20,481 bases of DNA from Chara braunii (GCA_003427395.1 BFEA01000526.1:209284-229764); one strand, 5' to 3'; shown: positions 9,126 to 16,145, counted from the stretch's first letter. The notes: generated from the sequence alone by a model not told the origin. Made by a program: numbers and translations.

Positions 9126-9525
9126 CGCTCAATCTCGACGAAAATCCTAAGGAAATAAATAAATATTTAAATCAATAAATGCTTCAATCAAAGTTGCCCC
9201 TATGGCTCATGATCACAGTCCATGTTGCTCAAGGGTGCAGGTTGAGCACCCCTTGTATGAATAGTATTCTGGGATGCCGATTTGCACTATCCATATTCAT
9301 TTATAGCATAAAGGTGTTGTTTGCACGCTCCTCATTCATTTACTGTCTGCAGTGCGTAAAAAAGATCAGTCTTGATCTAGTTAATTTTCATATAAATAAT
9401 GATAAAAAAAAAAACCTCAATTCTTGGTAAGCGAACAACGAAACACTCCAACAACATTCACTTAGGGTTGTTGAGCGTTGCCTGTCACCGTTGTGATCAG
9501 GTTGTAGTGCCTGATCACAAATGAC
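9126..9525 (+). repeat. Higher-order repeat unit 2
   Basis: Three 39-base units (about 9225-9341), an A/T-rich spacer and the core ACATTCACTTAGGGTTGTTG (about 9453-9472) repeat the layout of unit 1. The core ends in a strong inverted repeat: TGTGATCAGG (9492-9501), an 8-base loop, and CCTGATCACA (9510-9519). Confidence 0.75.
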
Positions 9526-9595
9526 ATCATGGTAGGTTCAAATGATAAAATTATAAATTCTCAAAAAAATAAGTGTTTTTGAGGTAAAGGTAGCA

Positions 9596-10125
9596 GAGGG
9601 TGTGATTAACCTTCACTTGGAAGTCGTGCTCGTTGCTCACACCTGTCATGACCAGAGAAAGGACTGAGATTAATATTAAAATAAATAAATAAGTAAAACA
9701 AATGAATTTTTGTTAGCCTTGAGGTTGACGGCGCCATTGTGTGATCAACCTATACTTAGGGCCGCACGCGCTGTCCTGGACCACTGCGGTCAGGCTATGA
9801 TGCCTAATCACAATTACAATAAGGAATTAAAGCTTAGACTTGAAAAATATGTATTTAAGAAAAATACTTTCTTCATAGTAAGGGGCAACAACGTATGTGA
9901 TCAGTCCTTACTTCGTACGATGCATGTTGTTCGCTACCGCTGCAACTAGATCATGAACCTGATCATCCATGAAATCATAATTATCTCAAATAAAACAAAT
10001 AATATTTTTTAGCATTATACTCTCCCTGCGGAAGAAGGCAATGACTTGTGTGATTAGCCTTTTCTTACGGCTTCACACAACTTATTATTGTCGTGATCAA
10101 GTTATGGCACCCCGATCAAAATTAA
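9596..10125 (+). repeat. Divergent ~150-bp tandem array of the core unit
   Basis: Four further core-like units start near 9600, 9739, 9896 and 10,048, spaced 139-157 bases. Each has GTGTGATNA followed by CCT...ACTT, a G/C-richer centre, and a second TGATCA-type word, with an A/T-rich spacer before the next unit. The 39-base repeats are absent here. No coding potential was recognised. Confidence 0.7.
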
Positions 10126-10139
10126 TCCACATAAATAAG

Positions 10140-10385
10140 TAATTCCCCCAAGGCTATGTGTCCCTCGCGGTCGCGCCGAGCGTGACGGGCGGTCGAGATC
10201 TCAACCACGGTCGCGGACCGTCGTGGTTGGGTTCCGGCTGCGGGCCTTCGGGGATTTTTCCCCGCCGAATAAATCGAAAAGAAAAATGGGGTTGTAGGGT
10301 TTCTCAAACGGAGTCAAACCCTACAACCTTTTTTTCCCCCCAAACCGTTGATTTTTTAGTATTAAACGACTGCTACTTATGTCGG
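10140..10385. other. GC-rich left flank of the PLE with a perfect hairpin
   Basis: 10,150-10,265 is clearly more GC-rich than its surroundings and holds a small inverted repeat (CAACCACG/CGTGGTTG). At 10,290-10,328 there is a perfect 13-bp inverted repeat, GGTTGTAGGGTTT and AAACCCTACAACC, around a 13-base loop; it contains the plant-telomere-like word AAACCCTA. No gene was recognised. Confidence 0.6.
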
Positions 10386-10396
10386 TTCAAAAATAC
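10386..10396. repeat. Target-site duplication, left copy
   Basis: TTCAAAAATAC, identical to 15,508-15,518. It directly abuts the left (3') end of the Penelope-like element. An exact 11-bp match at both outer edges of the element defines the insertion boundaries. Confidence 0.9.
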
Positions 10397-10403
10397 GAGT
10401 TGA

Positions 10404-10558
10404 GTTGAGATAAGGAATGATGACAATACAGTGTGTAAACACAATGTCGGTTAAACAAAGCAATACAGTGTGTCCCTCATAGTCACAAAGTGATACGTAG
10501 ATGCAACTCAGGTAACCATTGGTTCCACCATTCAAACTTATCACCCAAGAACCACCGC
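10404..10558 (-). repeat. PLE pseudo-LTR, 3' copy
   Basis: Direct repeat of 15,375-15,507. Shared blocks on the plus strand include GTTGAGATAAGGAATG, GACAATACAGTGTGTAAACA, CTCATAGTCACAAAGTGA, GCAACTCAGGTAACCATTG and CACCCAAGAACCACCGC. It has about 22 extra bases in the middle relative to the 5' copy, including a second CAATACAGTGTGT. On the element strand the 3' end finishes in short TCAAC repeats (10,397-10,409) right at the target duplication. Confidence 0.9.
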
Positions 10559-11110
10559 TTACACGTTCCAACCTGCACTGACGCCCGTCGTCGTCACGGT
10601 CGGTGTCAATGCTAGAACCAAGCGGTCTTCCAAATTCTACACCTACATATTAATAGCACGCAGACGGCTAGTACTAACCGGCCCGTATACCGGGAACAAC
10701 TTGTCCTAGGTCAAAACCAAAATCCGCAGAGCCCCTCACTGGTTCAGAACCTGTAGCAGGTTCGAGTCCCACGCAAATTTCGAAAAAGGGCACAAAAAGC
10801 AAGATAACTGGTCACTGGTTCGAGGCCCTGCTGCCTCGCGGCCATACTACATATCCTCATCTAAGAAAAAGTACACAGACCATGAAATTTGTGCCTGGTC
10901 ACAGGCTCGGGGACCTACACCTATACTACAAAACAAAAACAACAGGCAACAATCAAAGCAATCCACAACTCCATCCAGCTAGTCACTGGTTCGAGGCCTA
11001 ACTTCTACACTCCACAGGCTGCACAGTCCCATTCCATCATGACCCTGTTTGAATCCTATCATGACCCTGTTAGAATCCATATACCATACAACGTGTGAGC
11101 ATATCCTAAG
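10559..11110 (-). other. PLE 3' untranslated region with spaced repeats
   Basis: A motif close to CTGGTCACTGGTTCGAGGCC (plus-strand sense) occurs near 10,735, 10,808, 10,893 and 10,978, at spacings of about 72-87 bases and with variable conservation. A 22-bp tandem pair (ATCATGACCCTGTTTGAATC-like) lies at 11,036-11,079. There is no open frame of note. Such repeats could mark the RNA for reverse transcription, but that is inference. Confidence 0.7.
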
Positions 11111-11273
11111 CTATTCATCGCACACGAAATCGATTGTTCGTTTCCACAGTTTGTCACGCTGGCTCCCGAATCTGTGAAACACACGATTCACGAATCGTAA
11201 AGGGAAATCCTTCTTCACCAGGTCCTGTTGCAGCCCCAGTACCCGTCCTGGGATCTCAGATCGAATAGAGGTA
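11111..11273 (-). pseudogene. PLE ORF, displaced C-terminal tail
   Basis: This short segment is open in a frame shifted relative to the RT upstream. It begins within the second 46-bp duplicate and encodes a basic tail (for example PLRFVNRVFHRFGSQRDKLW) ending in a stop at 11,111-11,113. With only one copy of the 46-bp repeat the RT frame would run directly into it, so it is read as the true C-terminus of the ancestral protein. The function of the tail is unknown. Confidence 0.7.
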
Positions 11274-11319
11274 TTGCAGCCCCAGTACCCGTCCTGGGAT
11301 CTCAGATCGAATAGAGGTA
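11228..11319. repeat. Exact 46-bp tandem duplication
   Basis: 11,228-11,273 and 11,274-11,319 are identical by eye and directly adjacent. As 46 is not divisible by three, the duplication shifts the frame: the RT frame terminates soon after the first copy it meets, at about 11,256. Perfect identity suggests the duplication is recent relative to the element. Confidence 0.95.
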
Positions 11320-11957
11320 TTTCGATCAATTCGGTGTAGGTGACTGCCAATGACTGCACTTTTTTCCTTCTTGCTTCCCCAAGATCGATAGGACTGCCCG
11401 TTCTGAATCTGCAGCTTCCCTTGACCCCAGATACTGCTCTCATTCCTTGAGAGTTGGACGCAACCAATAAAAGGATAGGATTGCTCAGTTCGGATTTGAC
11501 AACCCAGGAATTCAGTGACACCAGACCCATTATCGGTTTGCTTCAAGATCAGCCCCCTGGGGTAGCATTCAGCCAAGGCATTCACAATTCGAAGTCTCGT
11601 GGCTTCGTGACGACTGGAGATAATCAGCAAAACATCATCGATCAGACAGAGTGCACCAAAGTTACGACAATCTCTTCTAAGCGAGCAGGTCATCTGGTAT
11701 TCAGCATATGCACACATTATGCAGGCGATTGGTGGGCTCATACTTTTGCCCATTGGGACACCAATCACCTGTCTCAGCAGTACCCCGGTCACAAAAAAGT
11801 ATGTGTGCTCGATCTCCAGGTGCACGAACTCCTTAATTGCACACAAATTGATCCTTCTCCAGTGATCTGCTCCGGTAGTTATCCCGAACGTCGTCCCTTT
11901 CCCTCGGGTATTGACCCGAACGAATACACGTCCCTTAGTCACATGGTGATCCACGAT
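11274..11957 (-). pseudogene. PLE reverse transcriptase, C-terminal half (motifs B-E)
   Basis: Continues in the same frame as the upstream RT segment after a single TGA (11,958-11,960). The approximate order is: an insertion-like stretch between motifs A and B (about 45 residues beyond the TGA), consistent with the insertion-in-fingers reported for this clade and for telomerase; motif B GVPMGKSMSPPIACIM; motif C LIDDVLLI at about 11,625-11,645 with both catalytic Asp; motif D-like PRGLILKQT; motif E EFLGCQI. A SHLHRIDRNT stretch then leads to the 46-bp duplication. Aromatic Y/F before xDD is replaced: the residues read C-L-I-D-D. The first codon after the TGA is not an ATG, so this is not a separate gene. 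Confidence 0.9.
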
Positions 11958-13211
11958 TCAGTCGACTGCTTGCAAAATTGCCTCGTGGGGCAATTTACTG
12001 AACATCTCCTTTATATCAAAGGAGTATGTTATGATCGTCATGTCCCCAGGTAACTTATTGTTAATCCCTTCGAGGCGAGTGGTCAAATCAGACACAGCGC
12101 GAAGATTGAATTGCCAATTCTTTGGCAAGGTGCTCAGGAGGTGATTGAGAGCTTTACTCATCAGTCTAGCTGATTTCACCATTGGTTCTTTAAACGATGG
12201 ACAAATCGGTCTGAACCGTTCCAAATCTTTTTGTTTTGGAATAACGTAGGCAGCACCGAAAGTCCCTTTCGCATCCCAGTGTATCGCTTTGCCAATCCCC
12301 CGTCTTTGGATATCCTCACGAATTTCCCGTAGGACCTGCTCCTCGGGGAGATTTACAATGCGATATCCGGGGTTGCAAACAAACGGGCACATCATCGCTT
12401 CATGGTACAGGGCTGGACACATCGCCACAGACTCGCCGGGGTTCCTATCCACTGGTGAGATTACCAAATTCTTCAAACGTTTCTTGGTTGCCAGTACATC
12501 GACAACAAACAAACTGATCGAAGCCACACACTCTGTGGTCAAACAGGCAGACAAATCAACATTGGAGCAATCTGGAACGAATCCTCCCAGATTTTTCCAA
12601 TCCCGAAACCCTGCAGTCAATTCTTCACGTAACAATTCCAACCTATCCACTCTCTCTACCTTAGGCACATTATTAGCATTAGACAACAGTGGATGCAAAC
12701 CTGCTACCTCACTGAGTCTGACCTTAACATGCCCGTTCACGCGCGGGAAATCCAAACCTACACACGTACAGGTCAGCACACCATGAGTTGAAAACTTCCT
12801 ATGGTTGTGCAAAAGATCGGCAACTGTAGGATTCTTGGTTCCCACTATGCGAATTTTTCTACGTGCGCGAAGCACAAAACATATATGAAGATTACAAGTT
12901 ATCAACAAATCATTAACCACCTTCCGTACTTCTGAATTGACCACACGGTCGTCAAACTTGACTCTGAACGTCAGATCCGCAGCCAAACTCAATTGAAAAC
13001 GATCACGAAAACATCTCGACAACAACCTACGCAGATATTTCCGAGTTGATTTCTTACTGAAATCTTTCACCACTTGGTAAATCCTAAGAATCATCCCCCA
13101 TTTATACAAATCCTTCAGTTTATGAGGGTTACGTAGGATCCCTACCAGCACCTTCTTCAAATATGTATATTTGGACTTCCATCTCGTAACATGCACAATT
13201 ACAAAGTTACC
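11958..13211 (-). pseudogene. PLE CxC region and reverse transcriptase, N-terminal half
   Basis: Open from about 13,229 to a TGA at 11,958-11,960. The upstream part (about 140 residues) is basic and helical (TRWKSKYTYLKKVLVGILRN). A CxC motif (LTCTCVG, about 12,755-12,776) marks the linker typical of N-terminal endonuclease PLEs. RT follows: VISPVDRNPGESV and CPALY (motif 1 region), FGAAYVIPKQKD with RFRPICPS (motif 2 region), then motif A TYSFDIKEMFSKLPH with the catalytic Asp at 12,015-12,017. The TGA falls 18 residues after that Asp and splits the palm. The RT would copy element RNA at a nicked chromosomal end. There is no proper start codon here, only continuation after a frameshift. Confidence 0.9.
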
Positions 13212-13426
13212 CCTGCTTCGAACAGATTCTTACAGTCTTTGAGTGCCAACTGTTGATTAAGGTATCTCACCTTTCTTTCATCGAAACTTTTCTGAATCGA
13301 CTTCCTGTTCGGGGTCCAATCGGTACCCCCGTCAGATCGTATAGTACATGGGAGATTCCCAGCATCAATGCAATTACCCAGGAATGCGTGTAAGTCCAAG
13401 AAGCCGGTATCATTGTCGCATTGAGA
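13212..13426 (-). pseudogene. PLE linker segment in a shifted frame
   Basis: Between the nuclease and the RT the coding frame moves by one base twice. This part reads DNDTGFLDLHAFLGNC, SDGGTDWTPNRKSIQKSF and NQQLALKDCKNLFEAG. The upstream junction coincides with an A5 run (plus strand 13,426-13,430) and the downstream one with a C4 run (13,211-13,214). Loss of one base at each would explain both shifts. The domain identity of the segment is unknown; it is placed by continuity. Confidence 0.7.
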
Positions 13427-14010
13427 AAAACGAATCGGTCGAACCTGATCGTACGACTACAAATCAGCCTTGCCCTTCTTCCTCTTCCTTTCCCTCTTAC
13501 CTGTTTTTTTTTGTTCTTACCCTTCTTTGCTGCTTTAACCCCAGCCGCATTCAGGAACGGCGACCAACGACTGATGTACAAACTCTCTAACTTCAACAAA
13601 TCATTTCCCTCGAAGATTTCGATTGGGACTAACAAGTAGTTACCACTTCCAAATGTAGCTATCCAACGATGAAAATGTGACTGCGTCTTCTGCCTAACTG
13701 CATACAGGTGCTCACGCCATCTTACAGAGCATGTACGTGTCGTTTTACCAATATATGCAGCTTTACAGTATGGCGAAATTGCAACATACACGACATTCGA
13801 CAAGTTCAGGAAGTCAACACCATGCGTCTCATACAGATTCAGCCAAGTGTCAATGTACCGATTAAGCCAACGGACTTGATTGCAGAGCGCTAGCAAAATT
13901 ACAACTAATCGTAAGAGCTCCTCCAACTTACTGTCAATACAGCCTTGGGAACAACGAACACGTGTGATATACCTGCATATTTCCCAACAGCGTGGCGGGG
14001 CGATACCACA
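13427..14010 (-). pseudogene. PLE GIY-YIG endonuclease domain
   Basis: The domain spans about 13,543-13,791. It starts with VVYVAISPYCKAAYIGKT (the GIY and YIG strands, the first degenerate), then SVRWREH with the conserved Arg and His region, FHRWIATFG, LKLESLYISRW carrying the catalytic Glu, and PFLNAAG with the conserved Asn. A lysine/arginine-rich stretch follows (KAAKKGKNKKKQVRGKGRG), perhaps nuclear localisation or nucleic-acid binding. Only one Cys lies between the two core strands, so the CCHH signature of canonical PLE nucleases is absent. The frame is open upstream to a TGA at 14,011-14,013, beyond which the SAP-like segment lies in the same frame. The expected role is nicking target DNA to prime reverse transcription. 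Confidence 0.88.
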
Positions 14011-14823
14011 TCACCCAGCAGTTTCCTCGGAGACGCTTGCTTCGGTATCACCTAGATCCGCCAGCCTCACGACTTCCACCTCGGGGTCTCCTTCTCGTCC
14101 GAAATGTTGTTTGGCTCGGTGCTCGGCGAAATCGAAGATCGCGTCTAGCTTACCTTCGTAATGTAAGCCCTCTTCCCTGCACATGCACTGCAACTCGTCG
14201 GCGTTACGATCTTTAATTTCTTTGATGATGGTGTCTCTATACCTTAACCGGGTCAGTGCCTTACTCGCCGGAGTCAACCGGGCGCTTGGAGGCGTCTTCT
14301 TCTGCTTCCCCAACTTCGATAGCGCGGTCTTCACCGGAGTGTGCGCTTTGGCAGGAATCACCGAACGTAATCCTTTGGCTTTACTCTTAGATCTAGTCAC
14401 CCTTGGATTGATAGCACTTGGTTTCAAGCCTTGCCGCCAAGGTGTACGCTTGGCTGGTAGTTCCATAGAAGGACTATCCTCCATCTTCACGTCGTCTTCT
14501 CTCTTACGCTTCTCGGATAGACACAATCTCCCAGTCTTATCACTCAGTTCTTGCGTGAGACTGGTTTCGCTCCCCTCCGTGCTGTAGTCGGACTCCTCGT
14601 CATCCTCCGAAACAAACTCCACCTTTTTTTTCCCCTTAATGTCTTTCGGGTTTTTAGTGTTCCCAGCAATCACCGGTAGTATCGAGGTCTTCAGCTGTTG
14701 TAGCCAGTCATCCTTAATTTCTCCCATCATCAACACCTCATGAAGGGTTACATCCTTCTTCATTTCGGCTCTCAACAAGGCTTCCTTCTTGGCCTTGTCC
14801 TCCTTTTTCTTCTTTTTGGCTGC
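14011..14823 (-). pseudogene. PLE N-terminal region with SAP-like motif
   Basis: Open between two TGA codons (14,824-14,826 and 14,011-14,013), in the same frame as both neighbours. It begins Lys/Glu-rich, passes an acidic stretch (FVSEDDEESDYSTEG), then a long basic, proline-containing region with AKRTPWRQGLKPSAINPRVT and TRSKSKAKGLRSVIPAKAHT. It ends in a helix-turn-helix resembling a SAP motif at about 14,110-14,202 (ELQCMCREEGLHYEGKLD). SAP motifs bind A/T-rich DNA in other proteins; that role here is inference. The first residue of the longest frame is TTG-encoded, so this is probably not an independent start. Whether the final TGA is a mutation or a natural ORF1/ORF2 boundary cannot be settled from one copy. 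Confidence 0.7.
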
Positions 14824-14871
14824 TCATTTCTCTGCCTCCTCAGCTTTCCCCGCCTCCTCCTCTTCTTCTCT

Positions 14872-15261
14872 TCATCTTGCTTCCTCTTTCATTTGTTCCT
14901 TCTCCCACTTCTTGCGGGCCTTCTCCTCCTTCTTCGCGCGTACTTCGTCGAAGTGTTCCTTAATCGAGGCTACTCCAACTGACAATTCGGCCACCTTCGC
15001 TCGTAGCTCCGATTCCCCATGTGCGGGTGAACGCCTTCTATTTCCGAACCTTCGTGGTGAGTACGATCGCCATGAATCCATCGACGTAGATGGTCGCTGA
15101 GCACGTCGATCCCGATGAGGGCATTGATTAGCATAATGCCCCTGTTCGTCGCAGTTGAAACAGGTCACTGGTCGGTAAGTCCGACGTTCTCGCCCGCGGC
15201 CGTCTTCTCCTCTCCTCTCGTGGTTAACACGATCATCTTCGTGTCGACTGAAACTTGACAT
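14872..15261 (-). CDS. PLE Gag-like N-terminal protein with CCHC zinc knuckle
   Basis: Starts at a true ATG (15,259-15,261) and gives 129 residues. An Arg/Asp-rich leader (ERRGEDGRGRERRTYRP) precedes a zinc knuckle at residues 34-47 (C-F-N-C-x4-H-x4-C; 15,121-15,162). An Arg/Ser-rich section (SYSPRRFGNRRRS) and a charged helix likely to form a coiled coil (ELRAKVAELSVGVASIKEHF, then Lys/Glu repeats) follow. TGA at 14,872-14,874 ends it, but the Lys/Glu-rich helix simply continues in frame through 14,824 and on into the SAP-like part, so the stop is probably a mutation in a longer protein. CCHC knuckles bind RNA. This is the start of the element's coding region, about 110 bases inside the 5' pseudo-LTR. 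Confidence 0.75.
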   Translation of the reverse strand: MSSFSRHEDDRVNHERRGEDGRGRERRTYRPVTCFNCDEQGHYANQCPHRDRRAQRPSTSMDSWRSYSPRRFGNRRRSPAHGESELRAKVAELSVGVASIKEHFDEVRAKKEEKARKKWEKEQMKEEAR

Positions 15262-15374
15262 CTTGAATACTCCAGATCACTTACGTAGCAGAAAACAAGG
15301 TAGCAGTGACGGTAACTCCGCGCTCACTCAAACCCGGTGATCTTCTCCAGGCAAGTTCACATGTGCGATAGAAA
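15262..15374 (-). promoter_or_regulatory. PLE 5' untranslated leader
   Basis: Sequence between the 5' pseudo-LTR and the ATG of the zinc-knuckle ORF. There is no recognisable motif. By analogy with other PLEs, transcription would start within or near the pseudo-LTR, but no promoter element was identified. Confidence 0.4.
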
Positions 15375-15507
15375 GTTGAGATAAGGAATGGTGACAATAC
15401 AGTGTGTAAACACCAAGCAAAACACTCATAGTCACAAAGTGACACGTAGACGCAACTCAGGTAACCATTGCTTCCACCATTCAAACTTCTCACCCAAGAA
15501 CCACCGC
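15375..15507 (-). repeat. PLE pseudo-LTR, 5' copy
   Basis: Direct repeat of 10,404-10,558; its outer end (ACCACCGC) sits exactly against the right target duplication. It contains a palindromic GTCACAAAGTGAC (about 15,432-15,444). No hammerhead core (CTGANGA with GAAA) was found on either strand. A 70-codon open frame across it is only a by-product and has a counterpart in the 3' copy. Confidence 0.9.
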
Positions 15508-15518
15508 TTCAAAAATAC
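15508..15518. repeat. Target-site duplication, right copy
   Basis: TTCAAAAATAC, identical to 10,386-10,396, immediately outside the 5' end of the Penelope-like element. The bases outside the match differ, so the duplication is 11 bp. Confidence 0.9.
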
Positions 15519-15520
15519 TA

Positions 15521-15620
15521 GGCCTCCGACCTTTCAGGAGGCCGAAACGAAACGACGGCCGCCGATCGGATTTATCAACGGCGACCGTTATCGGGCCCGG
15601 CCTCCTGAAAGTTTGGAGGC
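15521..15620. repeat. Hairpin-forming dispersed repeat, copy B
   Basis: The two ends form an imperfect inverted repeat: GGCCTCCGACCTTTCAGGAGGCC (split as GGCCTCCGACCTTTCAGG plus AGGCC, 15,521-15,543) pairs with 15,599-15,620. The left 58 bases match the reverse complement of 5219-5277. It begins three bases after the PLE target duplication. Its GC content is higher than that of its surroundings. It could be a small non-autonomous element; no target duplication of its own was found. Confidence 0.65.
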
Positions 15621-15663
15621 AGACCAAAACTTATCGAAACCAGACGACGAAGGTACTAGTGGT

Positions 15664-15816
15664 TAAAAAAAAAAAACTCATAAAAAAAAAAGAATACACA
15701 AAAATGTGTGTGTATGTGTTGGGGAAGGGGGGGAGGGGGGGAGCCCTCACCCCTCAATGAATCGAAAAGGAAAAAAAAAATGGGAAAAAAAAGCATGCGA
15801 GTGTGTGTGTGTGTCT
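15664..15816. repeat. Compound microsatellite module
   Basis: A-runs, GTGTGTGTATGTGTT, a G-rich tract with four G runs (15,720-15,741), CCCTCACCCCTC, AATGAATCG, A-runs and then GTGTGTGTGTGT. The order GT repeat, G-rich, C-rich, AATC-like, A-run, GT repeat is the same as in the modules at 19,998-20,350. Confidence 0.8.
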
Positions 15817-16145
15817 CTCCATAGTTAATTAAATGGAATATAGGGCATAGACCGCTAGGGTTTTATTACCAAGAAGTATATGTAATTGAAATAAAACCAA
15901 AAAATCGGGCTTCTGTAGCAGTTATACTCTGCAATGCGTCTGCATATACGGTTTTAATTATTTCGATTACAATGCAGTTATGATTTATCTCTTGGAGGTA
16001 TGTTAGCTAGTTTGTATTATCTTGCTAAACTATAAGAAAAAACAGATCTGGCTCAAGAAATATATATTAGAATACTAGGACCAAGATTGCATGCAAAATT
16101 AACTTCAGTATTTTGGGTTGGAAAACTGCTAGCTTTCAAGAAAGA
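15817..16145. other. Gene-free stretch
   Basis: AT-rich sequence without recognisable features. It contains one CTAGGGTTTTA word (telo-box-like) near 15,856, which could be chance. Confidence 0.5.

Larger units (their letters stand above)
10397..15507 (-). mobile_element. Penelope-like retroelement, N-terminal GIY-YIG (Chlamys-like)
   Basis: A 5,111-bp insertion on the minus strand. It has an 11-bp target duplication and direct terminal repeats (pseudo-LTRs, about 155 and 133 bp). Coding order is CCHC zinc knuckle, SAP-like motif, GIY-YIG nuclease, CxC motif, RT. An endonuclease before the RT, joined by a CxC segment, is the hallmark of the N-terminal endonuclease PLE clade (Naiad and Chlamys); canonical PLEs carry the nuclease at the C-terminus. 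The CCHH residues of canonical PLE nucleases are not evident, which fits Chlamys. No hammerhead core was found by eye in the terminal repeats, also as described for this clade. Four in-frame TGA codons, two one-base shifts and a 46-bp duplication make it non-autonomous now. Clade placement is inferred from architecture, not from a tree. Confidence 0.9.

Noticed and set aside
10377-10571. Similar short minus-strand frames at 10,377-10,571 and 15,281-15,493 as a duplicated gene
   Set aside because: They are the two pseudo-LTRs of the PLE; the similarity is explained by the terminal direct repeat.
10759-10769. tRNA gene signalled by GGTTCGAGTCC
   Set aside because: The T stem does not pair properly and no D arm, anticodon arm or acceptor stem could be built around it.
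11454-12053. 199-codon plus-strand frame
   Set aside because: Antisense to the RT, whose motifs A, B, C and E are clear on the minus strand.
12289-12786. 165-codon plus-strand frame
   Set aside because: Antisense shadow of the RT and CxC region.
14183-14587. 134-codon plus-strand hydrophobic frame
   Set aside because: Antisense to the charged, SAP-like region; antisense of Lys/Glu-rich coding often looks membrane-like.
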